Shown in pieces: positions 1 to 9,056 of a stretch of 64,000 nt of DNA. The stretch is from Bradyrhizobium yuanmingense (GTDB lineage Bacteria; Pseudomonadota; Alphaproteobacteria; Rhizobiales; Xanthobacteraceae): assembly GCF_900094575.1 (NCBI RefSeq), contig NZ_FMAE01000005.1, positions 674,092 through 738,091 of the forward strand, read 5' to 3'. The notes under the pieces were generated by a model. It made no database searches. It was not told the origin of the DNA and saw nothing but the letters and a program-made list of their open reading frames with translations. Both the position numbers and the translations under genes were made by a program. The stretch's first letter is position 1; the number at the start of each line of letters is the position of its first letter.

Positions 1-491
1 TGGGCCTCGCCCCGGGAATGCAGGGCGCCAACCGCACGGGGCGGCCGTTCACGGGCGATTATGCCGGCGACCTGCTCTATGCCACGCTGATCGAATACGG
101 CTTTGCGAGGGGCACCTATCAGGCGCGTCCCGACGACGGCCTGAAACTCGTCGACTGCCGGATCGCCAATGCCGTGCATTGCGTGCCGCCGCAGAACAAG
201 CCGCTGCCGATCGAGATCAACACCTGCCGCCAGTTTCTCGTGGCCAATCTGGCGACGATGCCGAAGCTGCGCGCGATCGTCGCGCTCGGGCGAATTGCGC
301 ACGACAGCGTGCTCAAGCCGCTGAATTTGAAGGCCTCGCAAGCCCCCTTCGGCCACGGCGCGGTGCATCAGGCCGGCGCGTTCAGGCTCTACGACAGCTA
401 TCACTGCTCCCGCTACAACACGAACACCGGCGTGCTGACGCCAGACATGTTCAGATCCGTGTTCGCGAAGGTGAAGGCGGATCTCGATTAG
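1..491 (+). CDS. Uracil-DNA glycosylase, UdgB-like (family 5), 5'-truncated by the window
   Basis: This enzyme removes uracil, and in this family also other deaminated bases, from DNA to start base-excision repair. The reading frame is open from base 3, so the true start and the N-terminal part, including the expected iron-sulfur cysteines, lie outside the window. The visible part begins with GLAPG and then GANRTGRPFTGD, a glycosylase motif typical of the UdgB group. The central NAVHCVPPQNKP and the C-terminal HCSRYNTNTG (the histidine motif that contacts the base) follow. The stop codon lies four bases before a palindromic repeat. Family 4 is less likely because the first motif has the longer RTGRPFTGD form. 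Confidence 0.85.
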   Translation, partial: GLAPGMQGANRTGRPFTGDYAGDLLYATLIEYGFARGTYQARPDDGLKLVDCRIANAVHCVPPQNKPLPIEINTCRQFLVANLATMPKLRAIVALGRIAHDSVLKPLNLKASQAPFGHGAVHQAGAFRLYDSYHCSRYNTNTGVLTPDMFRSVFAKVKADLD

Positions 492-494
492 CTA

Positions 495-591
495 GAGCAT
501 GATCCGGAAAAGTGCGTAGCGGTTTTCCGAAAAGATCATGCTCAAACAATAAGCTAAAGCGCGATGACGATTCATCCTAATCGCATCGCGC
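495..591. repeat. Intergenic palindromic repeat, family A, copy 1
   Basis: The first hairpin has arms GAGCATGATC (495-504) and GATCATGCTC (534-543) with an inner CGGAAAA/TTTTCCG pair. A second hairpin pairs GCGCGATG (559-566) with CATCGCGC (584-591). A nearly identical element lies at 30909-31010. The second hairpin runs into the peroxiredoxin gene and supplies its last codons and stop. Confidence 0.9.
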
Positions 592-1170
592 CTTATTGAC
601 GGGATTTGCCTTGAGCCAGGCCAGCACGTCGCCGGCGTTCCGGTCGGGCGGAAACACCGGATAGAACACGTGCGTGATCCTGGCGTCGTCGATAACAAGC
701 GCGAGGCGCTTGATCAGCGTCAGGCCCGCGACCTCCATGGTCGGCAAGTTCAAGGCGCGCGTCAGCGCCAGCTTCTCGTCCGAGAGCACCGGGAACGGCA
801 GATGCAGGCGCGAGGCCATCTCGATCTGATAGTCGTTACTCTGGGTCGAGAGGCCGAACACGTGCGCGGCGCCGGCGGCCTTCAGCTCGGCGTAGAGATC
901 GCGAAAGGCGCAGGTCTGGGGCGTGCAGCCGCGCGCTCCGGGGATCATGTCCCAATCGTCGACCAGCGCGATCTTGCCGGGCTCGCCGGTGCGGGGATAG
1001 GCGAACACCACGGTGCGGCCGCGCAGCGCCGACAGCGTGACCGATGTATCGTCGGTCGCGAGCAGGCCGATCGGCGGCAACGTCATGCCCTCAAGATGCG
1101 CGGCGGCGCCATCGTCGGAAGGCGCGGGAATCTGGCTCCAGTCGACCTCGAGCAGGTTCCGTTGATTCAT
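577..1170 (-). CDS. Peroxiredoxin, AhpC/TSA superfamily (PrxQ/BCP-like)
   Basis: Predicted thiol peroxidase of 197 residues that reduces hydroperoxides using a low-molecular or thioredoxin-type thiol. The motif GCTPQTCAFRD places the peroxidatic cysteine at C82 and a resolving cysteine at C87, the close spacing seen in PrxQ/BCP enzymes. About 20 residues separate the FAYPR strand from the active site, longer than in classical BCP; this form occurs in a known subfamily. The ATG at 1170 follows GGGATGACGAG and lies four bases after the smpB stop, so it is probably cotranscribed with smpB. The last residues (ARCD) and the stop are encoded by repeat family A, so the original C-terminus may have been replaced. 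Confidence 0.85.
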   Translation of the reverse strand: MNQRNLLEVDWSQIPAPSDDGAAAHLEGMTLPPIGLLATDDTSVTLSALRGRTVVFAYPRTGEPGKIALVDDWDMIPGARGCTPQTCAFRDLYAELKAAGAAHVFGLSTQSNDYQIEMASRLHLPFPVLSDEKLALTRALNLPTMEVAGLTLIKRLALVIDDARITHVFYPVFPPDRNAGDVLAWLKANPVNKARCD

Positions 1171-1174
1171 CTCG

Positions 1175-1648
1175 TCATCCCCTCGCCCGCAGCAGCCGGC
1201 CCTTCTCCCGGCTCCAGTCGCGCTTCTTCTCGGACTCGCGCTTGTCGTGCAGCTTCTTGCCCTTCGCAACCGCCAGCTGCAGCTTGGCCCGGCCGCGCTC
1301 GTTGAAGTAAAGCTTGAGCGGGATCAGCGTCATGCCCTCGCGGTCGACCGCGCCGATCAGCTTGTTGATCTGCCGGCGGTGGAGCAGCAGCTTTCGCGGC
1401 CGCTTGGGCTCGTGGTTGAAGCGGTTGCCCTGCAGGTATTCGGGAATGGTGGCGTTGATCAGCCAGATCTCGCCGTTCTTGGAATCGGCATAGGATTCCG
1501 CGATCGTGCTCTTGCCGTTGCGGATCGACTTGACCTCAGTGCCGGTCAGCGCAATGCCCGCCTCGATCGTGTCCTCGATGGCGTAGTTGAAACGCGCCTT
1601 GCGATTTTCCGCCATCACCTTGATCGGACGTTCGTTCTTATCGGCCAT
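1175..1648 (-). CDS. smpB: SsrA-binding protein SmpB
   Basis: SmpB binds tmRNA and delivers it to stalled ribosomes in trans-translation. The 157-residue protein shows the family pattern: [19 protein letters not shown], then [28 protein letters not shown], and a basic C-terminal tail ([14 protein letters not shown]) that enters the decoding centre. The ATG at 1648 is preferred because it matches the usual [11 protein letters not shown] start; an in-frame ATG three codons upstream (1657) is possible. It is followed at once by the peroxiredoxin gene on the same strand. RNase R, which works with trans-translation in other bacteria, is encoded elsewhere in this window. Confidence 0.97.
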   Translation of the reverse strand: MADKNERPIKVMAENRKARFNYAIEDTIEAGIALTGTEVKSIRNGKSTIAESYADSKNGEIWLINATIPEYLQGNRFNHEPKRPRKLLLHRRQINKLIGAVDREGMTLIPLKLYFNERGRAKLQLAVAKGKKLHDKRESEKKRDWSREKGRLLRARG

Positions 1649-1707
1649 GACGGGCAAACCTGATCGAGATGCGCTCGGATTCTAACAGTTCGGATGAAGT
1701 GGGCGCG

Positions 1708-2148
1708 TCACTTCTTGAGGAGATCGCGGATCTCGGTCAGCAGCTCGACCTCGGCCGACGGCTTTGGCGGAGCAGCGGGTGCCGCCTCCTCCTTGCGCTT
1801 CAGCGTATTCATGGCGCGGATTACCAGGAACAGCACGAAGGCGACGATGATGAAGTTGATCGTCAGTGTCAGGAAGCTGCCGTAAGCAAGGACGGCGCCT
1901 TGCTTTTTCGCATCCGCCAAGTTGGTGGCGGTGACCGCCTTCGACAAGGGAATGAAGTAGTTCGAGAAGTCGAGGCCACCGGTGACCGCGCCGACGATCG
2001 GCATGATGACGTCACCGACCAGCGAGGTGACGATCCCGCCGAAGGCCGCGCCGATGATGACGCCGACCGCGAGATCGACGACGTTGCCCTTCATGGCGAA
2101 CTCGCGGAACTCCTTGAGCATCCGCGCGCCCTTTTCCTCCACGCTCAT
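1708..2148 (-). CDS. mscL: Large-conductance mechanosensitive channel MscL
   Basis: MscL opens a wide pore in the inner membrane under hypo-osmotic shock. The 146-residue protein has the N-terminal amphipathic stretch ([13 protein letters not shown]), the pore-lining TM1 ([15 protein letters not shown]), a periplasmic loop, TM2 ([20 protein letters not shown]) and a charged C-terminal helix ([13 protein letters not shown]). The ATG at 2148 has a GGGAG ribosome binding site; many family members start at the internal ATG at 2121. It lies between dapA and smpB on the same strand, with short gaps. Confidence 0.97.
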   Translation of the reverse strand: MSVEEKGARMLKEFREFAMKGNVVDLAVGVIIGAAFGGIVTSLVGDVIMPIVGAVTGGLDFSNYFIPLSKAVTATNLADAKKQGAVLAYGSFLTLTINFIIVAFVLFLVIRAMNTLKRKEEAAPAAPPKPSAEVELLTEIRDLLKK

Positions 2149-2174
2149 GAAAGGCTCCCCCGAACGGTAATGCG

Positions 2175-3065
2175 TCAGTTGACCAGGCCGGCGTGAACCA
2201 TCGCGCTGCGCACCGCAACCCGCGTCGGCTCGGACACCGGAACCATCGGCAGCCGCAGCGTCTCATCCAGCTTGCCGAGCAGCGACATCGCGTACTTGAT
2301 CGGCGCCGGATTGCTCTCGATGAAGAGGTTGTTGTGCAGCGGCATCAGCTTGTCGTGGATCGCGAGCGCCGCCTTGGTGTCGCCCTTCTGCCAGGCGGCG
2401 TGGAACTCCGAGCACAGGCGCGGCGCGACGTTCGAGGTCACCGAGATGCAGCCATGGCCGCCATGGGCCATGTAGCCGATGATGGTGGCGTCCTCGCCCG
2501 AGAGCTGGTTGAAGTCCTCGCCCATCGCCGCGCGCTGCTGCGACACGCGGACCATGCTGGCGGTGGCGTCCTTGACCCCGGCGATGTTCTTCAGCTCCCA
2601 CAGCCGCTTCATGGTGTCGACCGACATGTCGATCACCGAGCGCGGTGGGATGTTGTAGATGATGATCGGAATGCCGATCGCATCGTTGATCGCCTTGAAG
2701 TGCTGGTACATGCCTTCTTGCGTCGGCTTGTTGTAATAGGGCGTGACGATCAGCACGGCGTCCGCGCCCGCCTTTTCGGCGTGCTGGGAGAGCTCGATCG
2801 CCTCCTTGGTCGAGTTGGAGCCGGCGCCGGCGATGACGGGCACGCGGCCCTTGGCTTCAGCGATGCACCATTCCACGACCTTCTTGTGCTCGTCATGGCT
2901 GAGCGTCGGGCTCTCGCCGGTGGTGCCGACCGGAACGAGGCCATTGGTGCCCTCGGAGATCTGCCAATTGACCAGGGAGCGGAATGCCGCCTCGTCGAGC
3001 GAGCCGTTCTTGAACGGGGTGACCAAGGCGGTGAACGACCCTCGGAATTTCGTCTTGGCTGCCAT
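2175..3065 (-). CDS. dapA: 4-hydroxy-tetrahydrodipicolinate synthase DapA
   Basis: DapA condenses pyruvate with aspartate semialdehyde, the first step of the diaminopimelate/lysine branch, which feeds peptidoglycan. The protein is 296 residues, normal for the family. The Schiff-base lysine is K165 in AGVKDAT, the catalytic tyrosine Y137 is in IYNIPPR, and the carboxylate-binding GTTGESPTL and YYNKPTQEG motifs are present. The frame is open upstream, but the ATG at 3065 is chosen because GGAGGAAG lies just before it and [18 protein letters not shown] matches the usual start. It is divergent from the lytic transglycosylase gene, with about 190 bases between the two starts. Confidence 0.97.
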   Translation of the reverse strand: MAAKTKFRGSFTALVTPFKNGSLDEAAFRSLVNWQISEGTNGLVPVGTTGESPTLSHDEHKKVVEWCIAEAKGRVPVIAGAGSNSTKEAIELSQHAEKAGADAVLIVTPYYNKPTQEGMYQHFKAINDAIGIPIIIYNIPPRSVIDMSVDTMKRLWELKNIAGVKDATASMVRVSQQRAAMGEDFNQLSGEDATIIGYMAHGGHGCISVTSNVAPRLCSEFHAAWQKGDTKAALAIHDKLMPLHNNLFIESNPAPIKYAMSLLGKLDETLRLPMVPVSEPTRVAVRSAMVHAGLVN

Positions 3066-3256
3066 GGACTTCCTCCGTACGCGGCGATCTCTTGAGCAAG
3101 CCCCCTTCATATCGGGTCTATCCGGCCGGTAAAAGACCCGGGGTCGGTGCCAGGCTGGGTTTAGGCCGCGATTTTGCCGCGGTGCTGGTGCAAATCGGCC
3201 CGAGGTAAGCGGCTGTTGGTATTTTCTCCGCATATTCAAGCAAATTCAGCTAGGTC

Positions 3257-5767
3257 TTGAGCCACTTCACTGATTCGGGGCGACGAAACGCCGTGACCTC
3301 CTTTGCATCTGCCGCGTGGCGATCCCTGAGTATGGCATTGTGCCTGATGGCCGGGCTGTCGATGGACTGCGCCGCGTTCGCCAAGTCCAACGAGACGGCC
3401 GCGGAGACCAAGGATCCCGCCAAGCCAGCAGCCAAGGACGCCTCGAATGGCCCGGCCAAAGGATCAACCAAGGAAACGGCGAAGGATACAGCCAAGGGAA
3501 CCGGCAAGGACGCCGCGAAGGCCGCAAAGGGTACGCTCGGCACCCCCGCCAAGGACGCCGCGAAGAAGCCGGATGCCGGCAAGAACGCCAGCAAGGAACC
3601 GGCGAAGGACAAGCCCAAAGACAAATCCAAGCCTGCGGCCACCGCTCCTGCTGCCACGACCCCTGCAGCTGCACCTAAGGCAGCGCCGACTGCGAGCGGC
3701 TCGCCGCCCAAGGCAGCCCCCGCCCCGGCCGTGACTGCCACCGTCAAACCGACTGCGCCGGCCCCGGCCAGACCGGCCGCAGCTCCCATACTGGCGCCTG
3801 CAACGCGCCAGCATGCAGCGCCGCGCAAGCCGGTCATCCCGGCCGCCGTGGCTGCGACGTCGTCGACGTCGCAGGCTGACAAGGACACCCTGGAGAGCGT
3901 CATCGAGCTCGTGCGCAAGCGCAAGGCCGGCGACGCCACCAATGCCGCGGCCGGCATCTCCGATCCGGTCGCGCGAAAGCTCGCCGAATGGATCATCCTG
4001 CGCAGCGAGGACAACGGCGCGACCGTGGAACGCTATCGCGCCTTCCTCTCAGCCAATCCGAGTTGGCCATCGCAGACCTTCCTGCGCCGGCGCCTCGAGG
4101 CCGCGATGTGGGACGACAGGCGCGACGAGTCGGTCGCGTGGTCGTGGTTCGAGAACGAGTCGCCGATCTCCGCCAAGGGCCGCTTCACGCTCGCCAGGGC
4201 GATGCTGGCGCGCGGCGACCGCGCCAATGCCGAGCGGCTGGTGCGGGACGCCTGGCGCGCCGATCCGATGTCGGAAGACACCGAGAACAACGCACTCGAC
4301 CAGTTCGGCGCCCTGCTCACGCCGGGCGACCAGAAAGCGCGGATGGACAACCTGCTCTACGGCAGCGAGAACGAGGCGGCGCTACGCGCCGCCAAGCGTC
4401 TCGGCGCCGGCTATGTCGCGCTCGCCAAGGCCCGCATCGCCGCGGTCAAGAAAGCGCCGAACGCGCGGGCGCTGCTCGATGCCGTGCCGCGCGAGCTGCA
4501 CGGCGATCCAGGCTTCATCTTCAGCAAGATCCAGCTGCTGCGCCGCGAGGAGAAGTTCACTGAAGCCGCCCAGCTGATGCTGTCGGCGCCGAAGGATCCG
4601 GGTCGCCTCCACAATCTCGACGAATGGTGGATCGAGCGGCGCCTCCTGGCGCGCAAGATGATCGACACCGAGGAATTCCGCAGCGCCTATCTGATCGCGC
4701 GCGACGCCGCCCTGCCCTCGCGCGACATCTACAAGACCGAGCAGGAGTTCACCGCCGGCTGGATCGCGCTGCGCTTCCTCAACGATCCCGCGACCGCCGC
4801 CCAGCATTTTGCTCGCATCGGCGTCGGCAGCGTCAATCCCACCGCGCTGGCGCGTGCCGGCTATTGGCAGGGCCGCGCTGCCGAGGCGATGGGCCGCCAG
4901 CAGGAGGCACGCAATGCCTATGCGCGGGCGGCCGAGCAATCGACCAGCTATTACGGCCAGCTCGCGCGCGCAAAGCTCGGCCTGCCGCAGATCGAGCTCA
5001 ACAGCCAGCCGCGCGGTCGCGGCGCCGAGCGGCTCGAGATCGTGCGCGCCGCGCAACTGCTCTACGAGCTGGACGAGCGCGAGTTCGCGATACCGCTGCT
5101 CGCCGACATGGGCGAGAACGGCGATCCCGAGGCGCTCGCGGGCCTCGGCGAGCTCACCCAGCGCTACAGCGACGCGCGCGGCATGCTGCTGCTCGGCAAG
5201 GCCGCGCTCAACCGCGGCCTCCCGTTCGACTTCTACGCCTACCCCGTCAACGGCATCCCTCAGTTCACGCCGATCGGCCCCGAGGTCGAACGCAGCATCA
5301 TCTATGCGATTGCGCGGCAGGAGAGCGCGTTCAACCCGTCGGTGGTCTCGCCGGCGCAGGCCTACGGGCTGATGCAGGTGACGCCGGATGCCGCCCGCTA
5401 CGTCTGCAAACGCCACGGCGCAACCTACGACCTCGCGCGGCTGAAGAACGACTCCGTCTACAACGCCACGCTCGGCTCGGCCGAGCTCGGCGGACTGCTC
5501 GAGGATTATCGCGGCTCCTACATCATGACGTTCGCCGCCTACAATGCCGGCCGCGGCAGCGTGAAGAAGTGGGTCGAGCGTTACGGCGATCCGCGCGACC
5601 CCAAGGTCGACGCGGTCGACTGGGTCGAGCTGATTCCGTTCTCCGAGACGCGCAACTATGTGCAGCGGATCATGGAAAACCTTCAAGTCTACCGCGCCCG
5701 TTTCGGCGGCGGCACCCGCTTGCAGATCGAAGCCGACCTGCGCCGCGGCGCGGTCAGCGTGCAGTAG
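3257..5767 (+). CDS. Soluble lytic murein transglycosylase (Slt70-like)
   Basis: Predicted periplasmic enzyme that cleaves the glycan strand of peptidoglycan and forms 1,6-anhydromuropeptides. Up to 836 residues. After a hydrophobic signal segment comes a roughly 150-residue low-complexity linker of Lys/Ala/Asp/Pro units, then a long alpha-helical superhelix, then the SLT domain. In that domain the catalytic glutamate is about E689 in ARQESAFNPS, followed by GLMQVTPDAA and FAAYNAGRGS. The start is uncertain: 3257 is a TTG, while GTG at 3293 or ATG at 3332 would put the signal peptide nearer the N-terminus. The linker may let the catalytic part span the cell wall; this is inference. Confidence 0.92.
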   Translation: MSHFTDSGRRNAVTSFASAAWRSLSMALCLMAGLSMDCAAFAKSNETAAETKDPAKPAAKDASNGPAKGSTKETAKDTAKGTGKDAAKAAKGTLGTPAKDAAKKPDAGKNASKEPAKDKPKDKSKPAATAPAATTPAAAPKAAPTASGSPPKAAPAPAVTATVKPTAPAPARPAAAPILAPATRQHAAPRKPVIPAAVAATSSTSQADKDTLESVIELVRKRKAGDATNAAAGISDPVARKLAEWIILRSEDNGATVERYRAFLSANPSWPSQTFLRRRLEAAMWDDRRDESVAWSWFENESPISAKGRFTLARAMLARGDRANAERLVRDAWRADPMSEDTENNALDQFGALLTPGDQKARMDNLLYGSENEAALRAAKRLGAGYVALAKARIAAVKKAPNARALLDAVPRELHGDPGFIFSKIQLLRREEKFTEAAQLMLSAPKDPGRLHNLDEWWIERRLLARKMIDTEEFRSAYLIARDAALPSRDIYKTEQEFTAGWIALRFLNDPATAAQHFARIGVGSVNPTALARAGYWQGRAAEAMGRQQEARNAYARAAEQSTSYYGQLARAKLGLPQIELNSQPRGRGAERLEIVRAAQLLYELDEREFAIPLLADMGENGDPEALAGLGELTQRYSDARGMLLLGKAALNRGLPFDFYAYPVNGIPQFTPIGPEVERSIIYAIARQESAFNPSVVSPAQAYGLMQVTPDAARYVCKRHGATYDLARLKNDSVYNATLGSAELGGLLEDYRGSYIMTFAAYNAGRGSVKKWVERYGDPRDPKVDAVDWVELIPFSETRNYVQRIMENLQVYRARFGGGTRLQIEADLRRGAVSVQ

Positions 5768-5926
5768 CGGCGCGTCGATGGGCCGATAGAATCAGAGCCT
5801 GGTTGCTGGGCAGGGCTCGGCAGGATTCGTCGACGGCACCAGCGACCTGACGATAGAATTGGACCAAGCGTTCCCACGCACGGGTTAGCTTATGCCTCAC
5901 AAAGCTGGGAACGTGTCACGCTGCGC

Positions 5927-6200
5927 GTGGTCGGTGCGTTCCTGTTCGCAGCCGTGATCTCGTCGGGCCTCGCGACCGGCCGCTCCCCCCTTTGGCAAGA
6001 ACCGCCATCCTGCCCAGCCACAGGTAACCGGCATCCAGGATCGCTATTGCCTGCAAGAACGGCGTTGGGGGAATCCTGGCAACTGCCAGTTGTCCAACTA
6101 CAGCCAGTGCATGGCGACCGCGTCGGGCACGATCGATGCCTGCGGTCTCAACCCGACCTATACCTTCAAGGAGTGGAAGGGCCCTGAGATGGTAGTTTGA
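5927..6200 (+). pseudogene. DUF3551-type small secreted protein, disrupted by a one-base frameshift
   Basis: The first part (GTG at 5927 or slightly upstream) encodes a hydrophobic signal-like segment VVGAFLFAAVISSGLATG. The reading frame then changes by one base at a run of six C (5985-5990). With five C the frame would continue as RSPFGKNRHPAQPQ into DRYCLQERRWGNPGNC, then YSQCMATASG and ACGLNPTY, ending with TGA at 6198. The spacing of the four cysteines and the YxQCMATASG motif are those of the DUF3551 family, of which two intact members lie at 46679-47169. Either this is a recent pseudogene, a phase-variable gene at the C tract, or a sequencing error. Function of the family is unknown. 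Confidence 0.7.
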
Positions 6201-6272
6201 TAGCACTTAGCCGACATTCCTGCTTGCGAGCCAACAAGGTCCGCACGTTAGGCGAAGCGCTACGCTCCAAAG

Positions 6273-6301
6273 AAAAACCCCGGCAGTTTCCTGCCGGGGT
6301 T
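6273..6301 (-). terminator. Rho-independent terminator of the porin gene
   Basis: A perfect nine-base-pair stem, CCCCGGCAG (6278-6286) with CTGCCGGGG (6291-6299), has a four-base loop and is followed on the minus strand by a run of five T. It begins 24 bases beyond the porin stop codon. Confidence 0.9.
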
Positions 6302-6324
6302 CGTGGATCAACCTAGGGTCGACC

Positions 6325-7854
6325 TTAGAAATTGCGCTGAGCGCGCAGGAGCATCTGCAGGTTGCCCTGATCCTTCAGCTCGTAGGTCGCTGCGGGCTTG
6401 GCAACAGCCAGGTTGGCCGTGTTGGCGCCCGTGACAACGCCAGAGTGCTTCTGGTCGAGCCAGACGTAGCTCACGTCAGCCGTGAAGGCGAGACCCTTGA
6501 CCGGAGTCCAGACCAAGTTGCCGCCGATAACCGCAAGGTTGAAGTCGGGGTTACAGGTCGAGCCAGCGGCGGGGGCCAGAGCAGCAGCGAAGTTGGCGCA
6601 GATCAGAGCCTTGCTTTGATCGCCGTAGCGGAGCGAAGCATAAGCACCGTAGATGCCCGACGCCCAGTTCGGGGACCAGTTGTGGGTATAACCACCGCGG
6701 AAGCCCCAGGTCTTGACGGTCTCGATACCGAGACCGGAACCGAACACGCCATCAGCGATACCGGCGAAGCCGATGCTCTGATACGCGATGCCGCTGCCGC
6801 CGTAGATGAAGATGGTCTGCGGGAACAGGCTCTGGAAGTTGTACCGCGAAGCACCGTCGGTGTAGACCGCCTGCAAGTTGATCGAGTCACCCGCGCCGGT
6901 CGGGATGTTCTTGATCGACAAGGCACCCTGCACCGCCCAGCCCCACTTGTCCGACGGATGACCCGTGAGCTCCGTCGTACCGTAATAAGCCGAGTGGAGT
7001 TCGTGCGCCGCCGCCGAGATCTGGAACAGACCCCAAGCCTGATCGACACGAACCTGACCGACGATGTCGGGCATGCGCGTGCCACCCCAATCGTTGACAC
7101 CGTAGATGCCCTGGATGAAGGCAGCGCCCGCAGCCGCAGTCGAGGCGAAGCCACCCACTGCACCGGCAACGCCCGTCACGCTCGCGTTCCAGAGGTTGGA
7201 CTGGCCGCCAGCGGCGGTCGTCATATCCTGCAACGCGACCGAACCCGTGATGCCCTGGCCGAAATCAGCCGTGTAGGCGACCTGGTTCACACCGGTGACG
7301 TTGTTGCTGCCGCCCGGAAGGAAGTCGGGACCGCCAGCCGGATAGCTCTGCCACGGTGCGTCGAAGATCGAGACGGTGCGGCCGAAGGTGAAACCAGCGA
7401 ACTGGATGAACGCATGGTAGAGGCCGAGCGAAGCCGAACCCGTCGAGAAGGCAGACGGGGCGCTGCCGGTCACCGACGTGGCATCCCAGCTGAAAACCGT
7501 ATCGGCGTAGGTGCGGACCACGCCGTACTCGGTTGCCGTGCGGGTATCGATGGTGAAGTCCAAACGAGCGCGGGTCTGGTAGTAGTTGTCCAGACGGTTG
7601 TTGGCGCCGCCGGGAGCACCCTGGCCAATGCCGTAGTCGCTGTTCGTGTTAAACAGCATGTCGGCACGCAGATAGCCGCCGAACTTGATGCAGGTGTCGG
7701 TGCCCGGGATGTAGTAGAATCCAGCACCGTACAGGGAGCAGATCTTCACGTACTCGACCGCCTTGGCCTTCACGGGGAGATCGGCTGCCTGAGCTCCGCC
7801 CACGGCGATCAGACCCGCCGCTGAGCCGAGCAAAAGGCTCTTAACCAACTTCAT
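6325..7854 (-). CDS. Outer-membrane porin (Bradyrhizobium/Brucella Omp2b type)
   Basis: General diffusion porin predicted to form a 16-stranded beta-barrel trimer in the outer membrane. The 509-residue precursor has a signal peptide ending GGAQA-ADL, the conserved mature start (VEYVKICSLYGAGFYYIPG) and the strand IKFGGYLRADM. The later barrel repeats include TRARLDFTIDTRTATEYG and FIQFAGFTFGRTVSIFDAP, and the protein ends with a C-terminal phenylalanine (RAQRNF), the outer-membrane insertion signal. A TTGGAGGT ribosome binding site precedes the ATG, and a strong terminator follows the gene. The long leader and terminator fit a highly expressed monocistronic gene. Confidence 0.95.
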   Translation of the reverse strand: MKLVKSLLLGSAAGLIAVGGAQAADLPVKAKAVEYVKICSLYGAGFYYIPGTDTCIKFGGYLRADMLFNTNSDYGIGQGAPGGANNRLDNYYQTRARLDFTIDTRTATEYGVVRTYADTVFSWDATSVTGSAPSAFSTGSASLGLYHAFIQFAGFTFGRTVSIFDAPWQSYPAGGPDFLPGGSNNVTGVNQVAYTADFGQGITGSVALQDMTTAAGGQSNLWNASVTGVAGAVGGFASTAAAGAAFIQGIYGVNDWGGTRMPDIVGQVRVDQAWGLFQISAAAHELHSAYYGTTELTGHPSDKWGWAVQGALSIKNIPTGAGDSINLQAVYTDGASRYNFQSLFPQTIFIYGGSGIAYQSIGFAGIADGVFGSGLGIETVKTWGFRGGYTHNWSPNWASGIYGAYASLRYGDQSKALICANFAAALAPAAGSTCNPDFNLAVIGGNLVWTPVKGLAFTADVSYVWLDQKHSGVVTGANTANLAVAKPAATYELKDQGNLQMLLRAQRNF

Positions 7855-8603
7855 GTTAAACCTCCAAGTTGCTCTTCAGGGAAGGTCACTGACCGGACGG
7901 CCAATTCCCCAACCCCCTCTAAATCACCGCTTTCGGCCCCTTCGCGTCTTCGGACACACCCGCATGAACGCGAGGGACTTAAGCGAATGACCTAAACGGG
8001 ACGACCTCGGGATGCCCCCCTCCGTCGCTCAGTCACAATTACCGAACGTCCTTGCACACACAACAAGAGAACGCTCCGAAACGGGCCGGTGCAGCGTGTT
8101 TTCCAACGGGTGTTGCACAAATAACACGCAGATGTGATCAAACTGCTCTCGTAACGCGTTGTTTACATTGAAGTTTTCGGATCGGTTCCAAATGCCATCA
8201 AAGTTCCGCACATGAGGCGCCGCGCGCGAGAGCTCGGCTTGAGCCAGCTTTTGAGGCGCTCGAATCGTGGAATCAGAAGGAGACTCAACGGGCAGGCATC
8301 GACCCGCCTCCCCGTCGCGCAATCTGACGCAGGCAGCCTGCAAATACCTCCGCCGTCCGGGGCTCGCCATCACTCTCTATATGGAAGTCACGCTGGCGGG
8401 ATAATCGGGCCGGACAGCTCGGCGAGCGAGGACGCAGAGGTGCTAGTCCTTCTTTGCACCTTTGAATTTCCTCGAAAATTCAGCGCCACGCCCTGATCCG
8501 AGCGCAAACCCGTCTCGTTTCGCAAATCGCTGGGAATATTCGAGCGAAAACACGCGCTTCCAAATTGACCAGCCCGAGCAAATAGATGCATAAGGCTCGC
8601 ACC
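7855..8603. promoter_or_regulatory. Long non-coding region upstream of the porin gene
   Basis: About 750 bases separate the porin start from the tRNA gene. Short open frames here have no ribosome binding site or recognisable product. The segment at about 8040-8200 is distinctly richer in A and T than the coding DNA and probably carries the porin promoter, but I could not fix -35 and -10 boxes with confidence. No other element recognised. Confidence 0.4.
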
Positions 8604-8696
8604 GGAGAGGTGGCCGAGTGGCTGAAGGCAACGCTTTGCTAAAGCGTCATACGGTCTCAAGCTGTATCGAGGGTTCGAATCCCTCCCTCTCCGCCA
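8604..8696 (+). tRNA. tRNA-Ser (anticodon GCU)
   Basis: The acceptor arms GGAGAGG (8604-8610) and CCTCTCC (8686-8692) pair fully, with discriminator G8693 and an encoded CCA (8694-8696). The D arm is GGCCGAGTGGCTGAAGGC, the anticodon stem-loop is CGCTTTGCTAAAGCG with GCT at 8638-8640, and the long variable arm (TACGGTCTCAAGCTGTA) is typical of a class II serine tRNA. The T loop is GGTTCGAATCC. It decodes AGC and AGU. Confidence 0.97.
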
Positions 8697-8846
8697 CCCG
8701 GCAGCAGAATCCCCGGAAGCAGAATCAAGGTCCCTGCGCGCGTCCAGCGGAAGGCGATGGGCGACGCCGGTACGAAAGTTCCGCACAAGGATGAGGGCGG
8801 CGAGCCCGCGCGATTCGCGCGCTCCTTATATATGTGAGCCCCCAAC

Positions 8847-9056
8847 CTAAATGCCGGATCGCCAGACCCGCCAATGCGAGGGCGCTATCAGCACGGCCTC
8901 ATCGGCCCAAACATTGAACCAGATGCCGCCCTTACGCCGGCATGGAAAGGACCATGGCACAATACCTGTTTTGTGCAGACGCCCGAGTTCCAGGTCGCAC
9001 TCGTCGGGAGCGATCTGAATCGGCAGCCATCGTCCATTCGTAGCCTGGTTGCTCAT
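8847..9056 (-). CDS. Small conserved-type protein of unknown function (69 aa)
   Basis: Not assigned to a named family. The product opens with a WLPIQIAP segment, has a central FPCRRKGGIWFN and ends HWRVWRSG. This layout, with a 'W-P-I-x-I-A-P' opening and a C-terminal 'HWR-W', resembles small rhizobial hypothetical proteins that I recall as common in Bradyrhizobium, so I regard it as probably real. There is no signal peptide or membrane segment. The ribosome binding site is weak, which lowers confidence. It stands alone between tRNA-Ser and the divergent glycosyltransferase gene. Confidence 0.5.
   Translation of the reverse strand: MSNQATNGRWLPIQIAPDECDLELGRLHKTGIVPWSFPCRRKGGIWFNVWADEAVLIAPSHWRVWRSGI

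Noticed and set aside
4382-5686. Long antisense frame inside the lytic transglycosylase gene
   Set aside because: Composition is that of a reverse-strand shadow (rich in Arg, Val, Gly, His) and the sense frame carries the SLT catalytic motif.
8029-8373. Minus-strand frame upstream of the porin gene
   Set aside because: No ribosome binding site, no motif; the region behaves as a promoter/leader segment.
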